Source: a bacterium
GTDB taxonomy: Bacteria; Patescibacteriota; Minisyncoccia; Minisyncoccales; PWPS01
NCBI GenBank assembly: GCA_018400895.1
Contig: JAGYLR010000001.1
Location: 1 to 41,561, forward strand
Length of the DNA stretch: 41,561 nucleotides
Reading direction: 5' to 3'
Under the pieces are notes generated by a model. It was given only the letters and a program-made list of their open reading frames with translations. It ran no database searches and was not told the DNA's origin. The position numbers and the translations under genes were made by a program. Shown here piece by piece: positions 10,853-22,423 of the stretch (its first letter is position 1; each line of letters begins with the position of its first letter).

Positions 10853-10882
10853 TTCGTTCATTAAAATAAGCTAGAGGCTCAA

Positions 10883-11077
10883 ATGAAAACCAGAAATCGT
10901 CATCATCTGAAACCTCGCAGTAGAGGCGGACAGAAAATTGAAAGCAACTTACTTCTAATGGATATTAAGAAGTGCTAACGCCTGGCACTTACTCTTTGGT
11001 AATATGACTCTTAATGAGATTATATTATTCTAACAAGAATAAGAGATAAGTTAAAAGAAATCAGTATAAACACTTAA
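10883..11077 (+). CDS. Small HNH-like protein (indels)
   Basis: Reads MKTRNRHHLKPRSRGGQKIE then SNLLLMDIKK, and after one-base jumps a WHLLFGNMT-type segment and DKLKEISINT-stop. The pattern HH-x-R-x-RGG ... SNLL ... WH-LF is that of short HNH-type nuclease-like proteins. The start has an AGAGG Shine-Dalgarno, unlike most genes here. About 64 residues. Enzymatic activity is not certain because the domain is minimal. Confidence 0.5.
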
Positions 11078-11091
11078 AATTAGGAGGTTAA

Positions 11092-11211
11092 ATGAAAACA
11101 CTTGATGAATTAAAGAAAGAAGGTTGGGAGTTTATAGCCAACTTCTCTACCTGTTGGATACGGGTAAGGGAGAAGAAAGGATACTCTGGTGTCCAAGAAC
11201 TGAGAAATTAG
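11092..11211 (+). CDS. 39-residue protein with a strong Shine-Dalgarno
   Basis: An intact short frame, MKTLDELKKEGWEFIANFST to ELRN-stop, preceded by TTAGGAGGTTAAATG, the clearest Shine-Dalgarno in the window. The second gene of a three-gene module whose starts use Shine-Dalgarno sites. Function unknown; the N terminus looks like a short helix followed by a strand. Confidence 0.55.
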   Translation: MKTLDELKKEGWEFIANFSTCWIRVREKKGYSGVQELRN

Positions 11212-11237
11212 ATTAACCTATAAAAGCGGAGGTTGAA

Positions 11238-11439
11238 ATGATATAACATAAGCTCGAAGTGTGGAAAGCTAATAGGTTGCCTGGATAAGTTTCAACAAGA
11301 AGTTTGTTATCTCTAGAGGGCTGTAAGTTTGAAGGAGTTTTAGAGAAGGATAAAGAAGAGTTTGCTCTTCCAATAATTTGCCCCTCAATGCCGAGTTCCA
11401 GATAATCAACTTGAAATACCTTTTCCAGATGAGCCTTAA
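11238..11439 (+). CDS. Small unknown protein with CxxC (indels)
   Basis: Preceded by GCGGAGGTTGAAATG. Reconstructed as MI-x-HKLEVWKANRLPG, LEGCKFEGVLEKDKEEFALP, CPQCRVPDNQ and IPFPDEP-stop, about 65 residues. The CPQC could be half of a zinc site. Third member of the Shine-Dalgarno module. Its last 11 bases overlap the next start. Confidence 0.4.
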
Positions 11440-11590
11440 AGTTTTACAAAGGAAAGCCTTACTTCGCTGACTTAAGTGTCAGAGAGAGCTTATTCTCAGA
11501 ACTCAGGCAGTCAAATCCACGGCTTGCTAGGAGGATTATGTTGATAATGGAGATAAGGTGGAAATTGGAAGGTTTCAAACAGGAAGTTGA
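11429..11590 (+). CDS. Small unknown protein (indels)
   Basis: Starts MSLK within the previous gene and, after one jump, reads FYKGKPYFADLSVRESLFSE, then EDYVDNGDKVEIGRFQTGS-stop. About 53 residues with good composition in the bridged frame. No family recognised. Confidence 0.4.
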
Positions 11591-11612
11591 GTATAAATAT
11601 TTATAGGCTAAC

Positions 11613-11640
11613 GGGGAGGTTGCCTAGCAAATATCTCCCC
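11613..11640 (+). promoter_or_regulatory. Stable RNA hairpin
   Basis: GGGGAG at 11613-11618 pairs with CTCCCC at 11635-11640, and TTGC pairs with GCAA inside. It lies just before the membrane-protein start at 11650. No T-tract follows, so a leader structure affecting translation is more likely than a terminator. Confidence 0.4.
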
Positions 11641-11649
11641 ACCTATCAT

Positions 11650-11775
11650 ATGGGGGAAAACATTTACATTTGCATAGTAATATCAATCGGTCTAGCTTGG
11701 ATTTTATTTCTATGTTATTTAATTAAACTTATCAATTGTATGGACTCTTTAAATTACTTCTGGAGTATTACTTGA
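11650..11775 (+). CDS. 41-residue single-pass membrane protein
   Basis: MGENIYICIVISIGLAWILF followed by LCYLIKLI and a short polar tail: one long hydrophobic helix. It lies immediately upstream of the papain-like peptidase and could be a holin, spanin-like or export-related protein. The frame is intact. A weak case on its own because start and neighbours are in error-prone sequence. Confidence 0.4.
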   Translation: MGENIYICIVISIGLAWILFLCYLIKLINCMDSLNYFWSIT

Positions 11776-12487
11776 AAACAAAAACAGATTGATACTAGGA
11801 GCTAACAGCCCCTTAGATTTAAAGTTGAGTGAGTAAAGATAAGAACTGGAAACCTTATAGCTCTAAGCACGAAATACAAGTCTATAATGGTTATAATGAC
11901 AGCTATGATACCTCCCTTTGCACTCACGCTTCAACTGATGTAATTGAACATAATGAATTGGGATTTAGAGAACGGAAAAGTTCCTTTATATATAAAAGAC
12001 TTCTTAAACAAAGAAGGCTACCTAGTAAACGGAAGATTAGAGATAAGCTTAAACGTTTAGGTGGAGCAAACAGCGATATGACCCTAGTGGGACTTATCTT
12101 TTATAAAGCCGCCGACGCTATCAGAAACTTAGGAATCGTGCCACAGAGCGTGCTTAGAGCTTGCTAAGAACTTGTAGACAACATTAACCCTTTACTTATC
12201 CCGGAAGATGTCTACGCCTTAGGTAGAGAGAGCAAGAAATACATAACAATAAACTGAATTGGGTAGACAAAAGCCAAGTAAGTGAAGCCTTAAAAGACAG
12301 TCCTTTAATGGCAACGGTTAAATACGCTAGTGGAAACGGAATACTTAAACCTTCAGGGAATCATAATCACGCTATAATGGTGGTTAAAGAAGATTACCAC
12401 AAAATAGATGACAGCTACTTGGGAGCAGTATAAAAAATACGACAAAGACTTCGTGGCTAATTCCCCTTCAATTTCAATAACTTATAA
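11761..12487 (+). CDS. Papain-like (C39-type) cysteine peptidase, probable cell-wall enzyme (indels)
   Basis: Bridged translation: NRLILGANSPLDLK, then KDKNWKPYSSKHEIQ, the segment DTSLCTHASTDVIEHN carrying the likely catalytic Cys, AADAIRNLGIVPQ, EDVYALGRESKKYIT, WVDKSQVSEALKDSP, NHNHAIMVVKEDYHKIDDSY with the likely catalytic His and Asp/Asn, and VANSPFNFNNL-stop. The Cys ... HA.M.V ... DSY order is that of bacteriocin-peptidase-like folds used by phages as amidases or peptidases. It sits right after the holin-like genes. The start is not fixed: homology-like sequence extends upstream of the GTG at 11829. Confidence 0.6.
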
Positions 12488-12497
12488 TGATAACAAT

Positions 12498-12706
12498 ATG
12501 AATACAGATGAATTTATTAAAAACAATGATAAGCGTAATATCCGCAACACTAATACTGGTGAAGAAGCCAGTAATCTATGCTGGTAATTTCCTTAAAGAT
12601 AACAGCCGAGAGTTGACTATTTACCCTTGACCGCTTAACCAGAGATACAAACGACTACCAAGTAAGCATAACCCAATGATGAGTGGAAGCAATTAGACAA
12701 AGATAA
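12498..12706 (+). CDS. Small unknown protein (indels)
   Basis: Starts MNTDEFIK and, after a frame jump, reads TMISVISATLILVKKPVIYA and GNFLKDNSRELTIYP, ending near AIRQR-stop. A short N-terminal hydrophobic stretch suggests a membrane or secreted protein. About 68 residues; no family recognised. Confidence 0.35.
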
Positions 12707-12731
12707 TTTATAGTACTTTTAATATAAATAT

Positions 12732-13454
12732 ATGGAAGATCTATTACTATATAGTGATGTTGCTCAACAGATCCAAGATCGATGGGCAATCGCTATCCAG
12801 ATAATAATAAAATACTAAGAGCAGTAAACACCTGAGCTTAAAACTTAAGAAGTAAGTATAACATATTTACCTCAAGAAAGACTGCTGTTATCTCAGTTAT
12901 TACTGATGGGACCACCGCTCACCATTGAGTTCAGTTTTAGCTGATGATGATGTAGAGGCCATTGTGATGTCAGACCTAGCTCTAACGTTGGGTATAGATT
13001 TACTTGAGGTAAGCTGAAGTAGAGTTTCAGAAAGACCTAGACTTAGCGAGAGTGGCTAATCAATACACAACTTATTGCGGATGAGGAGACGCTAAGATAA
13101 AGATTATGGTTGAGGATAGCTCTTCAACCGCTGTCGATAGCCACCCCGGTATATCTAACAAGAGCTTTAGGAGAAGAGTCAGATATGGCACAAATTGCTG
13201 AAATGACAGGAGCAAGCGGAGAGTTAATTTACCTCCCTTATAAGTATGTGGGACTTAGTGGCACTAGGCTCAATGAAAAGACCAGGTATCAGGCAACGGG
13301 TGATAGTGCTACCGCACTAGCAATAACTAGAAATAGATATAAATCAGAATTAGATAAACTAGGTCTATCAGATCACGCTGATATGATAAAAGAAAAACAT
13401 CCAAATTCAAATTTAAGTAGGGTGGTAGGTATAGACTTTGTCTGCTTGCCATAA
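12732..13454 (+). CDS. Probable neck or tail-assembly protein (indels)
   Basis: Starts MEDLLLYSDVAQQIQD in an ATAAATATATG context. It continues GNRYPDNNKILRAVN, KYNIFTSRKTAVISVITDGT, VEAIVMSDLALTLGIDLLEV, then the clean C-terminal run at 13110-13454 ending VVGIDFVCLP-stop. The N-terminal pattern (ordered helices followed by 'N.iLRAVN.ELk') resembles connector-type proteins that describe sets of monomers lining the neck, but this is only a resemblance. About 240 residues. Confidence 0.45.
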
Positions 13455-13466
13455 CAAACACTATAT

Positions 13467-15534
13467 ATGGCTAACCATGGGAATATCTACCAAGCATTTT
13501 ATGGACTAGAAACAATCAAACCAATAGAAAATATCCTGATGTTAGTGCTTCAGAGTAGTGAGAACATTGGAGAGGAGGAAGAGGGTTTAATACAGTCTTC
13601 AGCTGGTTATAGAGTACTGGCCGATAGAGATATCTGGCGGTGGTGAAGGCGTATTGAGAATGTTTGTTTATAGAAAAGCCTTAGGCAATTTACAAAAACA
13701 TTATATTAAAAATACAGACGACGGTAGCGACTCAGCTGTCTATTGGCTAAACACTTCAAACGATGAAACCACTGATGGCGTGGGAGCTTTTGATAGGCAG
13801 TCTTACGCAAGGGGTTGTGATATTTGCTTCAGTCAATGGTGATGAGAATGAATATCAAAACAGACTAATACGTGTAATGGTGAAGATGAGTTTACTGTCT
13901 GGAATGATATTACTGGCACAGTCGCCAGCGTAACTAGCAATACTATCGTTATCAATGAAACTATATTATCAGAAGGCTTTGACACTGACTCAGGAAGCAT
14001 AATGGTAGATGGCACAGAGTATGCCTACACTGGCACATCTGCCAGCACTTTTATTGCTGTTCACTCCTGACCCAACAGTTCAAAACCCATCAGCGGGCAG
14101 TGGAGTGGCTCAGGTACTGTGATGACACTATTGGGCTGAGACTAGCTACGTAGCTGATACTATATCTTTGATGGCACCAATGGTTATATAGGAGGACAGT
14201 GCTAATGGTCTGGAGCTTTGGGAACACCAGAAACTGTCAGAGTAGTAGGAGCTGATGAGTTTGAGAATAGTTATATCTTTAAAGTAGATACCATCACAGC
14301 AGGCAGAATTACCCTTGACACATCAGGAGCATCTGTTGTAGATGAAACAGCTGAGAGAGTATCACCATATTTACTCGGCAACCCTAAGGGTAATATATTG
14401 CTAGTTGATCAAAGGAAATTATTTAACTAATGTAAAGACAATAAACTTTTTTTTACCGTAGTGGCGATGTTACTACATTCTTCCCTACTAGCAGTGGACT
14501 AGGTAGTGCAGGATTTTTAACTTTATTAGAATCATGGGGATATCACTCTGTTTGAACCAACTAGCAGAGCTTCTCGATAGTATATTAATACACAAAGAAA
14601 TGGTGTGTCAGCTACAGCAGCTACTGGTGATGGCACTAATACTATAGAAAGCTTTTGAGAGTTTGTCTGATGCTGAAGGTAGTGGGGCTACTAACCTTAA
14701 AGCTAGTAGTAGATATAATCAGGTTAATATTTTTATAACTAATGTCAACGGGTTTAACAGTGCTTCTAAGGCTTTAAATGATAGTAGTTTAACATTGACA
14801 GTTTTAGTGAAAAGATACTACCGACCATAAAGAGCTTTGATTTTAACGAAGGTAGTGTTATGTATTATCCAGACAAGCGATGCCTATATGTAGCAGGCAA
14901 AGATACTGATGCTAACAATAAGCAAATGGCTTTCTATTTAAGGAAAGATCTAAGTAATCGTTGGTGACTGACATAAGTATTGACAGTTTTAACACATCTG
15001 ACTATGCAGTTTTAGATAATACCTGTGATGCTGGCAGCAGTTTGAATCAAAATGTTTATAAAATGTTTGACACTCAAAAGCAAAAATGGCAGCGCTATTA
15101 AGCATAAATGGACAAGCAAAGAGTTTACTTAAAAGCACCAGCCAATATGAAAGAGCTGACACTATATTTATTGAAGGCTTTTTAGGCGAGAGAACTAAGA
15201 TAAAGATAACTATTTTATATGGTCCCTACGGTATGCAAGGAAAGAAAAGAAAAGATTTCTACAATATTTTGGGTGCATGAGAGAACAAGATGAGTGCTTT
15301 AGGGACAGATAGTAGGCACACTACCGCTTGGCTCAAGAGCAGAGGATATATTAGATAGCTATTTCTTTAGTGTAATGATAGCCTTGATGAGATAAGGACT
15401 AATAGATTTAAAATAAAATAGAAACAGAATATGACAATGATACTATAGCTGATACATATTGGGCAATAACTAACATTGGCTTTAAGACTGATGGCGGTAG
15501 TGACACTGTTAGAATTTTAAATATTAACGAATAA
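13467..15534 (+). CDS. Large tail structural protein (indels)
   Basis: Starts MANHGNIYQAFYGLET in an ACTATATATG context and ends VRILNINE-stop. Bridged segments include QKHYIKNTDDGSDSAVYWLN-like sequence near 13700, VASVTSNTIVINETILSEGF, GTPETVRVVGADEFENSYIF, CLYVAGKDTDANNKQMAFYL, KSFDFNEG and LYGPYGMQG...DFYNILGA. The end, IADTYWAITNIGFKTDG, resembles the C terminus of beta-propeller-like tail proteins that carry stretches of 'trace and compare' repeats. About 690 residues. Probably a tail tube, hub or long adsorption protein. Confidence 0.5.
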
Positions 15535-15538
15535 TAAT

Positions 15539-17002
15539 ATGGCGACATTTATAGACCATCCTCAATAAAAATTATGATAAGACAATTTTATCAGAGGGTA
15601 GTGCCAGAACAGGCAATAACTTTAGACATCGATCCTATCATAACCAAAGATGGACATCGTAACGATGACCGACATTGGTGATATATGCTTTGGTAAGATA
15701 GACGAAGGTATTGGACAGCGAAGAAATAATAAGCTGGACAGGATGGACCGATAATACTACATATTACACCTGACTGGCGTAATATGGGGGTATAATTTCT
15801 AAGGATACAACAGGTGATGTGGATGCTAACAAAAAAAAGGCACGACAAAGGGCAGAGTTTATCATCACTAACGATGACCATTTTCTAGCTACACAGTATC
15901 CTAACAAGGGATAATGATACGACCATAGCAGGTAAATGGACTCTCCTGCAGGTGGAAATGCTGATGTCTCTGGGTCAGGAACGAGTTATAGTGTTCACTG
16001 ATGACCTAGAGTATGCTTCTAAGAAATATACATTGATGATGTAGCCATAGCAGGCTCTCCAAAGGCTACTGACAGCGTTTATGGTATTGCTAAATTAAGA
16101 CAGCAGCTGCTAGTGCAACTGAACCGATTGTAGTAGGAGACAATGATGGTAGAATGTACTCAACAAACTGATGAAAAATAGCAATAGCTGGTATGGAATT
16201 GTATGGGTTGGTTCTGGCACAAATTATATGACGAGGCTAGTGCACCGACCCCGACAACCTCCCCAGCAGACCTAACTGATGATGCTTATAAATTATGAGG
16301 TTGGATGATGAGGGTAAACTACCTATTCCTAGTTTAAGTGATGTAATAATAAGTAGCTCACAAACCTGACAGTGCCAGATAATCTTAAAAAAAAGCTAAA
16401 ATTAAGGTTATTGGTGGTGGAGGAGGAGGAGGTGGAGTTGGGGGAAATAGTGATAGAGAATGTCTGGGTGGTGCTGGTGGAGGAGGGGGATATGCTGAAA
16501 AACATTAGATGTTTCTAATATTTCTACCCTAGATATTACTGTTGGTTCTGGTGGTGCTGGTGGTGCAAACTCAACTAATAGCGGAGATGTTGGAGGAGAT
16601 ACTATTGTAAGTGATGGAGGAGCAACAATTTATTGTAAAGCAACTAGGAGTGGAGGTGGTGTTTCTATTGGAACTAGCTAATTTAGCACAATCAGAGGCA
16701 AATGGTGGAGTTGGTGATACGGGTGATATTTTAATTAATGGTGAAGGAGGACATCCTAGTTTAGGAATAGCCACTTCAGGTTATGACCAGCATTTTATTA
16801 TTGGAGGTGGTGGCTCTACTGTTTTAGGAACTGGAGCAAAAGGGAGTTCTCGTTTTGGGGATAATCATCAAGAGGGTCAAATGGACACAACTATGGTGGT
16901 GGAGGTATTGGTGCTGTCAGTCAAGACTTTTCCTCTGATAGGGCTGGAGGAGATGGAGGCGATGGTACTTTCAATTATAGTTCCTCTAATACAATAACAT
17001 AA
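15539..17002 (+). CDS. Tail fibre with glycine-rich tip (indels)
   Basis: Starts MATFIDHP. The middle carries a repeat-like fibre shaft (DSVYGIAKL...ASATEPIVVGDNDGRMYS). The C-terminal 200 residues are extremely Gly-rich: IGGGGGGGGVGGN, GGAGGGGGYAEKTLDV, ITVGSGGAGGAN and GGGGSTVLGTGAKG. This matches the polyglycine-rich adhesin tips seen in many phage fibres, where Gly runs pack as polyglycine II and loops contact the receptor. The stop lies in a short ATAACA repeat. Best candidate for the receptor-binding tip, together with the LamG proteins. Confidence 0.65.
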
Positions 17003-17021
17003 CAATAACATAACATAACAA
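16990..17021 (+). repeat. Short ATAACA/AACAT repeat
   Basis: The fibre gene ends in and is followed by several copies of AACAT/ATAACA before the next gene. This simple repeat may reflect leader structure or sequencing slippage. Confidence 0.5.
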
Positions 17022-17061
17022 AAATGAATTATCTAAAAGAATTATTTAAATAACATAAAAT

Positions 17062-18680
17062 ATGCAAGAAGAAACAAAGAAAGAATTAAACACTCTAGAA
17101 GAAGATAAGTTTAAAGTTACTCCCTTAATTTTACTACAACTAAATTAAGAAAACAAATTAAAGACACAAAAAGTTCTTTAATGATATTAAATACTAAACT
17201 TATGGCAGAAACAAACTTTAGGGACTACTAATTTAACAAGCCCCACTGACGGGCAAACTATTACTGTCAGTAAGACTAGTCCTTTATATAAGAAATACAC
17301 TGGCTTAGGTTGGGCTCAGGCCCTGCTGCTCCAACTACTCCCTCCAACAACAGGAGTGGGTGGGGAAGACGAGTTTAACTTAGATAACTTAACAGAAGGC
17401 TTAGTATCTTCCTATGGATATGCCTGATAAGGCAGTCTAGTAGGTTTGAAGTGGCAAAAGGAATGCTAGAAGAGCAAGCAGCGGCTACCTTGATCCACAA
17501 ATTTTAAGGCAGAAAGGAACAGGCAGATCGCAGGTATCTAGTGCCGGGATATTTCAGGGCAACGTTCAGGACAGAACTTATCTAGTGCTGAGTTAGCTTC
17601 TTTACATCGGTAATGTACAGGCAGAAGGAGGATAGGGTGAAGGCTATTGAAAGGCAAAAACAGGCTTATATTAGCGAAGGTTTAGCTTGATTTAGTTGAG
17701 AGCTTAACTGAACAGCAGATTCAAATGTATAACTTTGGGTGAACAATTTAGTAATGCAAAAGCTTGAAGGTCTAGCTCCTTACAGCTTAGAGGGCAAGGA
17801 GCAATCAGAGAAACAGTTTGAACAGACTTTGATTAAGCGAGAAGCAGTTTACTGAAAAACCAAAAACAATTCCAAGACAATTTAGCTATAAGTATGGCTA
17901 ATTTAACAGGAGAATTTGAAGGCTCACCCACTTTCACAAGCTAAGCAAGCTGAAATATCTAATGCCTTACAAGAAGCTGGCATCACTGGGCATTATAACG
18001 GAGAGAAGACTCTACAAGCCACCCATACAAAGATGCTCAGTTAAAATTACAAGAACGAGGCATTGACATTGATGAAGCTAGATTAGAAGAAACTATCAGA
18101 GCCAACAAGCAGGCAGGAGAATTTTGGCTAGAGCTGGGGCTGGCTCAGGCTGGAGCTGAATCAACACAGGGTGGCGAACTAGGACTTAACAGATTTAACA
18201 TTCAATGAAGCTAAAAATAAAGTAGCACAATATGCTGCTGACTTAGGTATCAACTTGACCAAAGTATTTGGAGCCATTTACTGGTAAATTAGCTGACAAA
18301 TATCTTATACAAGGTGATGTATAACCTAGCCCAGAAGATTTTGAAGCATTTAATGCTAATATGGAAGACTTAACACGTTCTAAGAGAACTGATGCAGAAG
18401 CTAAGCAGAATCATTATTTGGTGGCGATGGTGGCACTCCAGAGGCTGGAGAAGAAGATACTAATGCTAATCCAAATATGAATATGTCAGAATGGGCATCT
18501 TTAAATGAAGAGGGGCGAGAGGCAATGAGAGAACAGCTCGCCAAGATTTCTTAGTGGTGGTGGAAAGGTGAATTCAACCTAGAGATTGGCTGAAAGATAA
18601 CATTAAGGGGCAAAGAGAAACTAGAGGAGAAAGAGCAGTTTACGATGATGAAGGTAATTTCCTTTTATTATGGTGTTTAA
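17062..18680 (+). CDS. Virion protein rich in Gln/Ala/Glu helices (indels)
   Basis: The N terminus MQEETKKELNTLEEDKFKVT is in frame with a second possible start at 17203 (MAETN), so a short separate gene may precede the main one. Further segments: SPTDGQTITVSKTSPLYKKY, a TTP/GG-rich linker, LEGLAPYSLEGKEQSEKQFE, LQERGIDIDEARLEETIRAN, AQYAADLGINLTKVFG, NMNMSEWASLNEEGREAMRE and a basic C terminus ending YYGV-stop. Long amphipathic helices with many Gln and Ala are typical of tape-measure-like or internal virion proteins. Function inferred from position and composition. Confidence 0.45.
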
Positions 18681-18697
18681 TATAATAACTAACCTTT

Positions 18698-21600
18698 ATG
18701 TTACAATTAAGAGAACCAAGTAAAAATAATGTAAATATTATGATGAAAATGGATAAATATTTACCATTACTTCAACGTAGTCAATATAAAAATATCAAGA
18801 AACTAAAGAAGACAAGGATAAACCTACTTTCTTTCAAAAGGTTATATATCAGTATTATCTACAGGAGAGACATGGTGCTGCCAGCTATGATTTACTAGAA
18901 GGTAAAACTAGAAGTTAATACGGTAAAGGATATTGTGGATGGTTTGTTCACATGGCTATGACAAAAGAACCCATAAAGATGTGTTAGAAAAATTAGGAAT
19001 GGAAAGAAAGGCTTTATCAGATTTTAATGCCTTGGTTATATAATGAAAGTGGTAAAGGCTGGAAATTTAAAGAAGGTGGTTTTGTTGACCCTACTAGCAC
19101 TGGGACACTTGGTCTAGCTATGGATATATTAGGGGATCCTAATACCATTTATAGTGGTGGTGCTGGACTATTTAGAAGAGGCATCACTTCAATGAAAGGC
19201 TTGACTAAATCAGGAAAAAAGATTGCTACTGAAACAGCTGAAAGATACGAGAAAAGATTAGCTGCTGAAATTCTACAGGGTAATATTAGAGAAGGTCTGG
19301 TAGAGGCTGCTAAAATATTAGAAGAAGTACTGGAAAGAGTTGCTTAAGAAATTAAAATCAAATCCTGATAAATTTTTTAAAGGTATTACTTTGAGTGGGT
19401 CAAGAAATTGTATTTAGAAAGCAGCCTTAGGTCCTGAAGATACACTGATTATTTTATGCAACATATTCCTATAGCTAATAAAGTTTATGGGGGCTAAAGA
19501 AGGAGTCCATGTGTATTTAAATATGGTGCCGATGTATTAAGAGAAGGTAAGAAAATGGGAGATATGGGCACAGAAACAGTTGAGACTTATCTAGGTATGA
19601 AAAAGGATGTTTTAAGAGAAGCCTGACAAATTATAAACTGTTTAAATCTTTAGCTGATAATAGGAAAAGACTTCCATAATGCTGTTAGTAAGAAAGATAG
19701 AGACTTAGCTTATAATTATATAAACAGAACAGATAGAAACATCTTATTCTGCTTTTGGTATTAAAATTTAGATAAATCAACACTTGATAATCTAGTTGAG
19801 ACTTTGAAAAATATCAAAAGATATATATAAAATGTCTGATGAAGCCAGGGAAAGCTTTAGATGCAGATATGTATGAAGTTATTATCAGGTTATATGCCTC
19901 ACATACTAACCAAGGAAGCAGGGAAAGCTATGTCTAAAAAGAACGTGGCTAAGTATATGAAAATAACACAGCTTTTATAAAGAGTCTGAATATAAAGATA
20001 GAGTATTATATAAGTTGTTGATGAAGCAGGTGAAGCTAAACCACAATTTGGTAAAGCTGATAAATTAAATTTTAAAACCTTATAATAAAAAAAGCTGAAG
20101 AAAGATTCTTAAATAAACAAGCTGATAGGATTAATTAATAAAGACAGAAAGCTATTAGTAAACTAGCTAATCAGGTTAATAATTTAAAAAAAAGAACAAG
20201 TAAGAAAGCATTCTTAAAGACTGGTAAAATATACCAGACAATAAAGGTTGCTAACCTGTATTGACCCTAAAGGTAGAAAGATAAGTCATAGATACCAAGT
20301 GATAAAACAGCCAATGGTTTGGTTAATACTTCAGAGAAGGCTTTACTAAAAGATAAGTATACACTTAAACAACTGAAACAACTAATAAAGAAACTAGGGA
20401 ATTTGTAGAAGCTTTTAATCAACGCACCTAAGAAAGAGAGGTTGAGAGACCAGATAATTTAATAAATAAAATAGAAGGTGTAGAAAAGTGTCTAAACTAG
20501 ACAAGAAATTAATACTATTAAAAGAATTACAGGGTAAGATGGATGACTTACCTGAAGCTAACAGATATTTAAAGATTCTAGTGGTAAAGTTTGGAAAGCA
20601 GAGAGACCACGAGTATCAAAGAAAAGTGTACGATATGCTTAAAGAGTTTATGGAGAAAGTTGCTATAGTGGAAAGAATTTTTTTGAAACTGATCCTTTGT
20701 TTAACGTTAGCTAGAGGACAAAAAGCTAATAAAGAAATATCACAAAAATAACTACTTAAAAACTTAGCAGATAAGTTTGGTGTAAGGTAAAGCTAAAAAC
20801 TGTATTCAAGATAAGGAACACAGTAGAAAAGGTGTTGGTTATTACTGAATATCAACCAGTAATTAAAGATGGAGTAGAGTATATTGATCCTGAAATAAAG
20901 GCATTACCAGAAGGTATATTATTACCTAAGCCTATGGTAGCTGACTTAAAGAAAACTAGTGGAAGTTTTAATGATGGATGACATACAAAACAAACTATTA
21001 AAGATATATGAATCACTACAATATGTGGAAGTCATCTGTTTATGGTTGGTGGCCAGCATCTCACGGTAGGAACTATTTAGGTGGTGGTTTTATGAACTTT
21101 TTAGCTAATCCTAATGGGTTAAGTATTCAGTAAATGCTGTAAGAGAGACATTAAAAGGTACAGATGAGGTTAAATCTATGATAAAAGTTTATATAAAACT
21201 ATACTACAAACAATGGAAGGAAGAAATAGGTAAAGGTGGTATGTTAGAACAATGGTGCTTTAGATATTAACGATATAGTTAGACAACTTAAACCAAGTGT
21301 TGCTAAAAAGGTTAAAGACTTTACCTATGAAAGCAGGTTCTACTGTTGAAGCTAATCTACGTTTACCATTGTTTTTTGTTGAGATAGCTGATGGTAAAAC
21401 CATTAAAGAAGCTATGAATACTACTTTATAGATACCACTTACTATGCTCCATTTGCTGCTACTGACATGGAAAGAAGTGTTCTTAAAAGAATTATAAATT
21501 TATTTATACTTGGCAAAGACATGCTATACCTTGATGATTTTGGAAGAATTAATTGAAAACCTGGTAAAATGACTGGATTCTTTAAAGCTATTAGAGAAGC

Positions 21601-22333
21601 TAATGGTGAAGATGGTATTACACAGAGAGATTTATTACCTTCATATTTAGAAGAAGATAAGCGTTATTTATAAAAATGGTGAAACTTATCAGGTTTAGGT
21701 ATGCCACCCATTGAAGCTTATGAAATTTTTAACTGATCCTACTAGGACATTCTTAAGTGGTCTAACACCTGCCATTAAAATACCTATGGAGGTTAGAACT
21801 AACTTTAACACTTTTAAAGATAAACAAATAACTGAAGATAAAAGTGTGAGTTTAAGGTAGAAAATGCCTGAAGATATTAAAGAGTGGTTAGAGTGGGGAA
21901 GAAAGAACTTTGAAAAATGATAAAGGTGAAGAAATTAAATATTCAGTAGTTAACCCTATGAGAAAGTATTGGTTATATGCACTACCTACTGGTAGATTAA
22001 GTTCAGTATTTTCTCAAATAACAGGAGAAAGAGAACAAGCTAAGGTGATTTTTAACGAATAAAGTCAAAACAAAAGCTGACCTAGATCAGCTAAAGAAAG
22101 AAAAGAACAAGAATACACTGAGTCTTTATTAAAGATAATGTTAGACGTTGGAGTGGTGACTACAGGGAGAGCAACACCAACAAGCTATTCTAAAGAAGAA
22201 TTAGAAGGTAGTGGCTCTGGTGGAGGGAGGTTTACAACTTAGGAACTAATAACTATAAGGTGAATGACCATACTCATCTCCTATCACTGGATCATACTTA
22301 GTTTCTTCTAATTATGCTCATAAGGGAGCATAA
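18698..22333 (+). CDS. Very large internal or tail virion protein (indels)
   Basis: About 1,200 residues after bridging. Segments in order: NESGKGWKFKEGGFVDPTST with GLAMDILGDPNTIYSGGAGL (~19030-19180), helical AERYEKRLAAEILQGN, KLDKKLILLKELQGKMDD (~20490), NHYNMWKSSVYGWWPASHGRNYLGG (~21010-21090, quoted in part), EIADGKTIKEAMNTT, APFAATDMERSVLKRII, KPGKMTGFFKAIREANGED and PITGSYLVSSNYAHKGA-stop. 'WKSSV..WWPASHGRNYLGG' resembles domains of large polyvalent phage structural proteins. Likely tape-measure-like or ejected protein; it closes the rightward operon. Confidence 0.5.
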
Positions 22334-22406
22334 GCAGTACTAATAACAACCAGATAAACAATCCTATTATTAGTGCTACAATAGCGTATTCTCCTTTATT
22401 ATTCAT
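22308..22406 (-). CDS. 32-residue membrane protein
   Basis: MNNKGEYAIVALIIGLFIWL, then LLVLLMLPYEHN-stop: a short polar N terminus and one strong hydrophobic helix, with the AATAATATG start context of the leftward genes. It lies beyond the terminator hairpin and overlaps the end of the convergent virion gene, so expression needs readthrough. Could be a lysis or membrane-targeting peptide, or chance. Confidence 0.35.
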   Translation of the reverse strand: MNNKGEYAIVALIIGLFIWLLLVLLMLPYEHN

Positions 22407-22423
22407 ATTATTTTAATTCCCGA

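Noticed and set aside
3600..22300. Recoded TGA (Trp or Gly) as an explanation of in-frame stops
   Set aside because: In intact genes Trp is TGG, Gly is GGN, and TGA ends genes in ATGA overlaps. Breaks in the damaged part involve all stop codons and frame changes, not a single codon.
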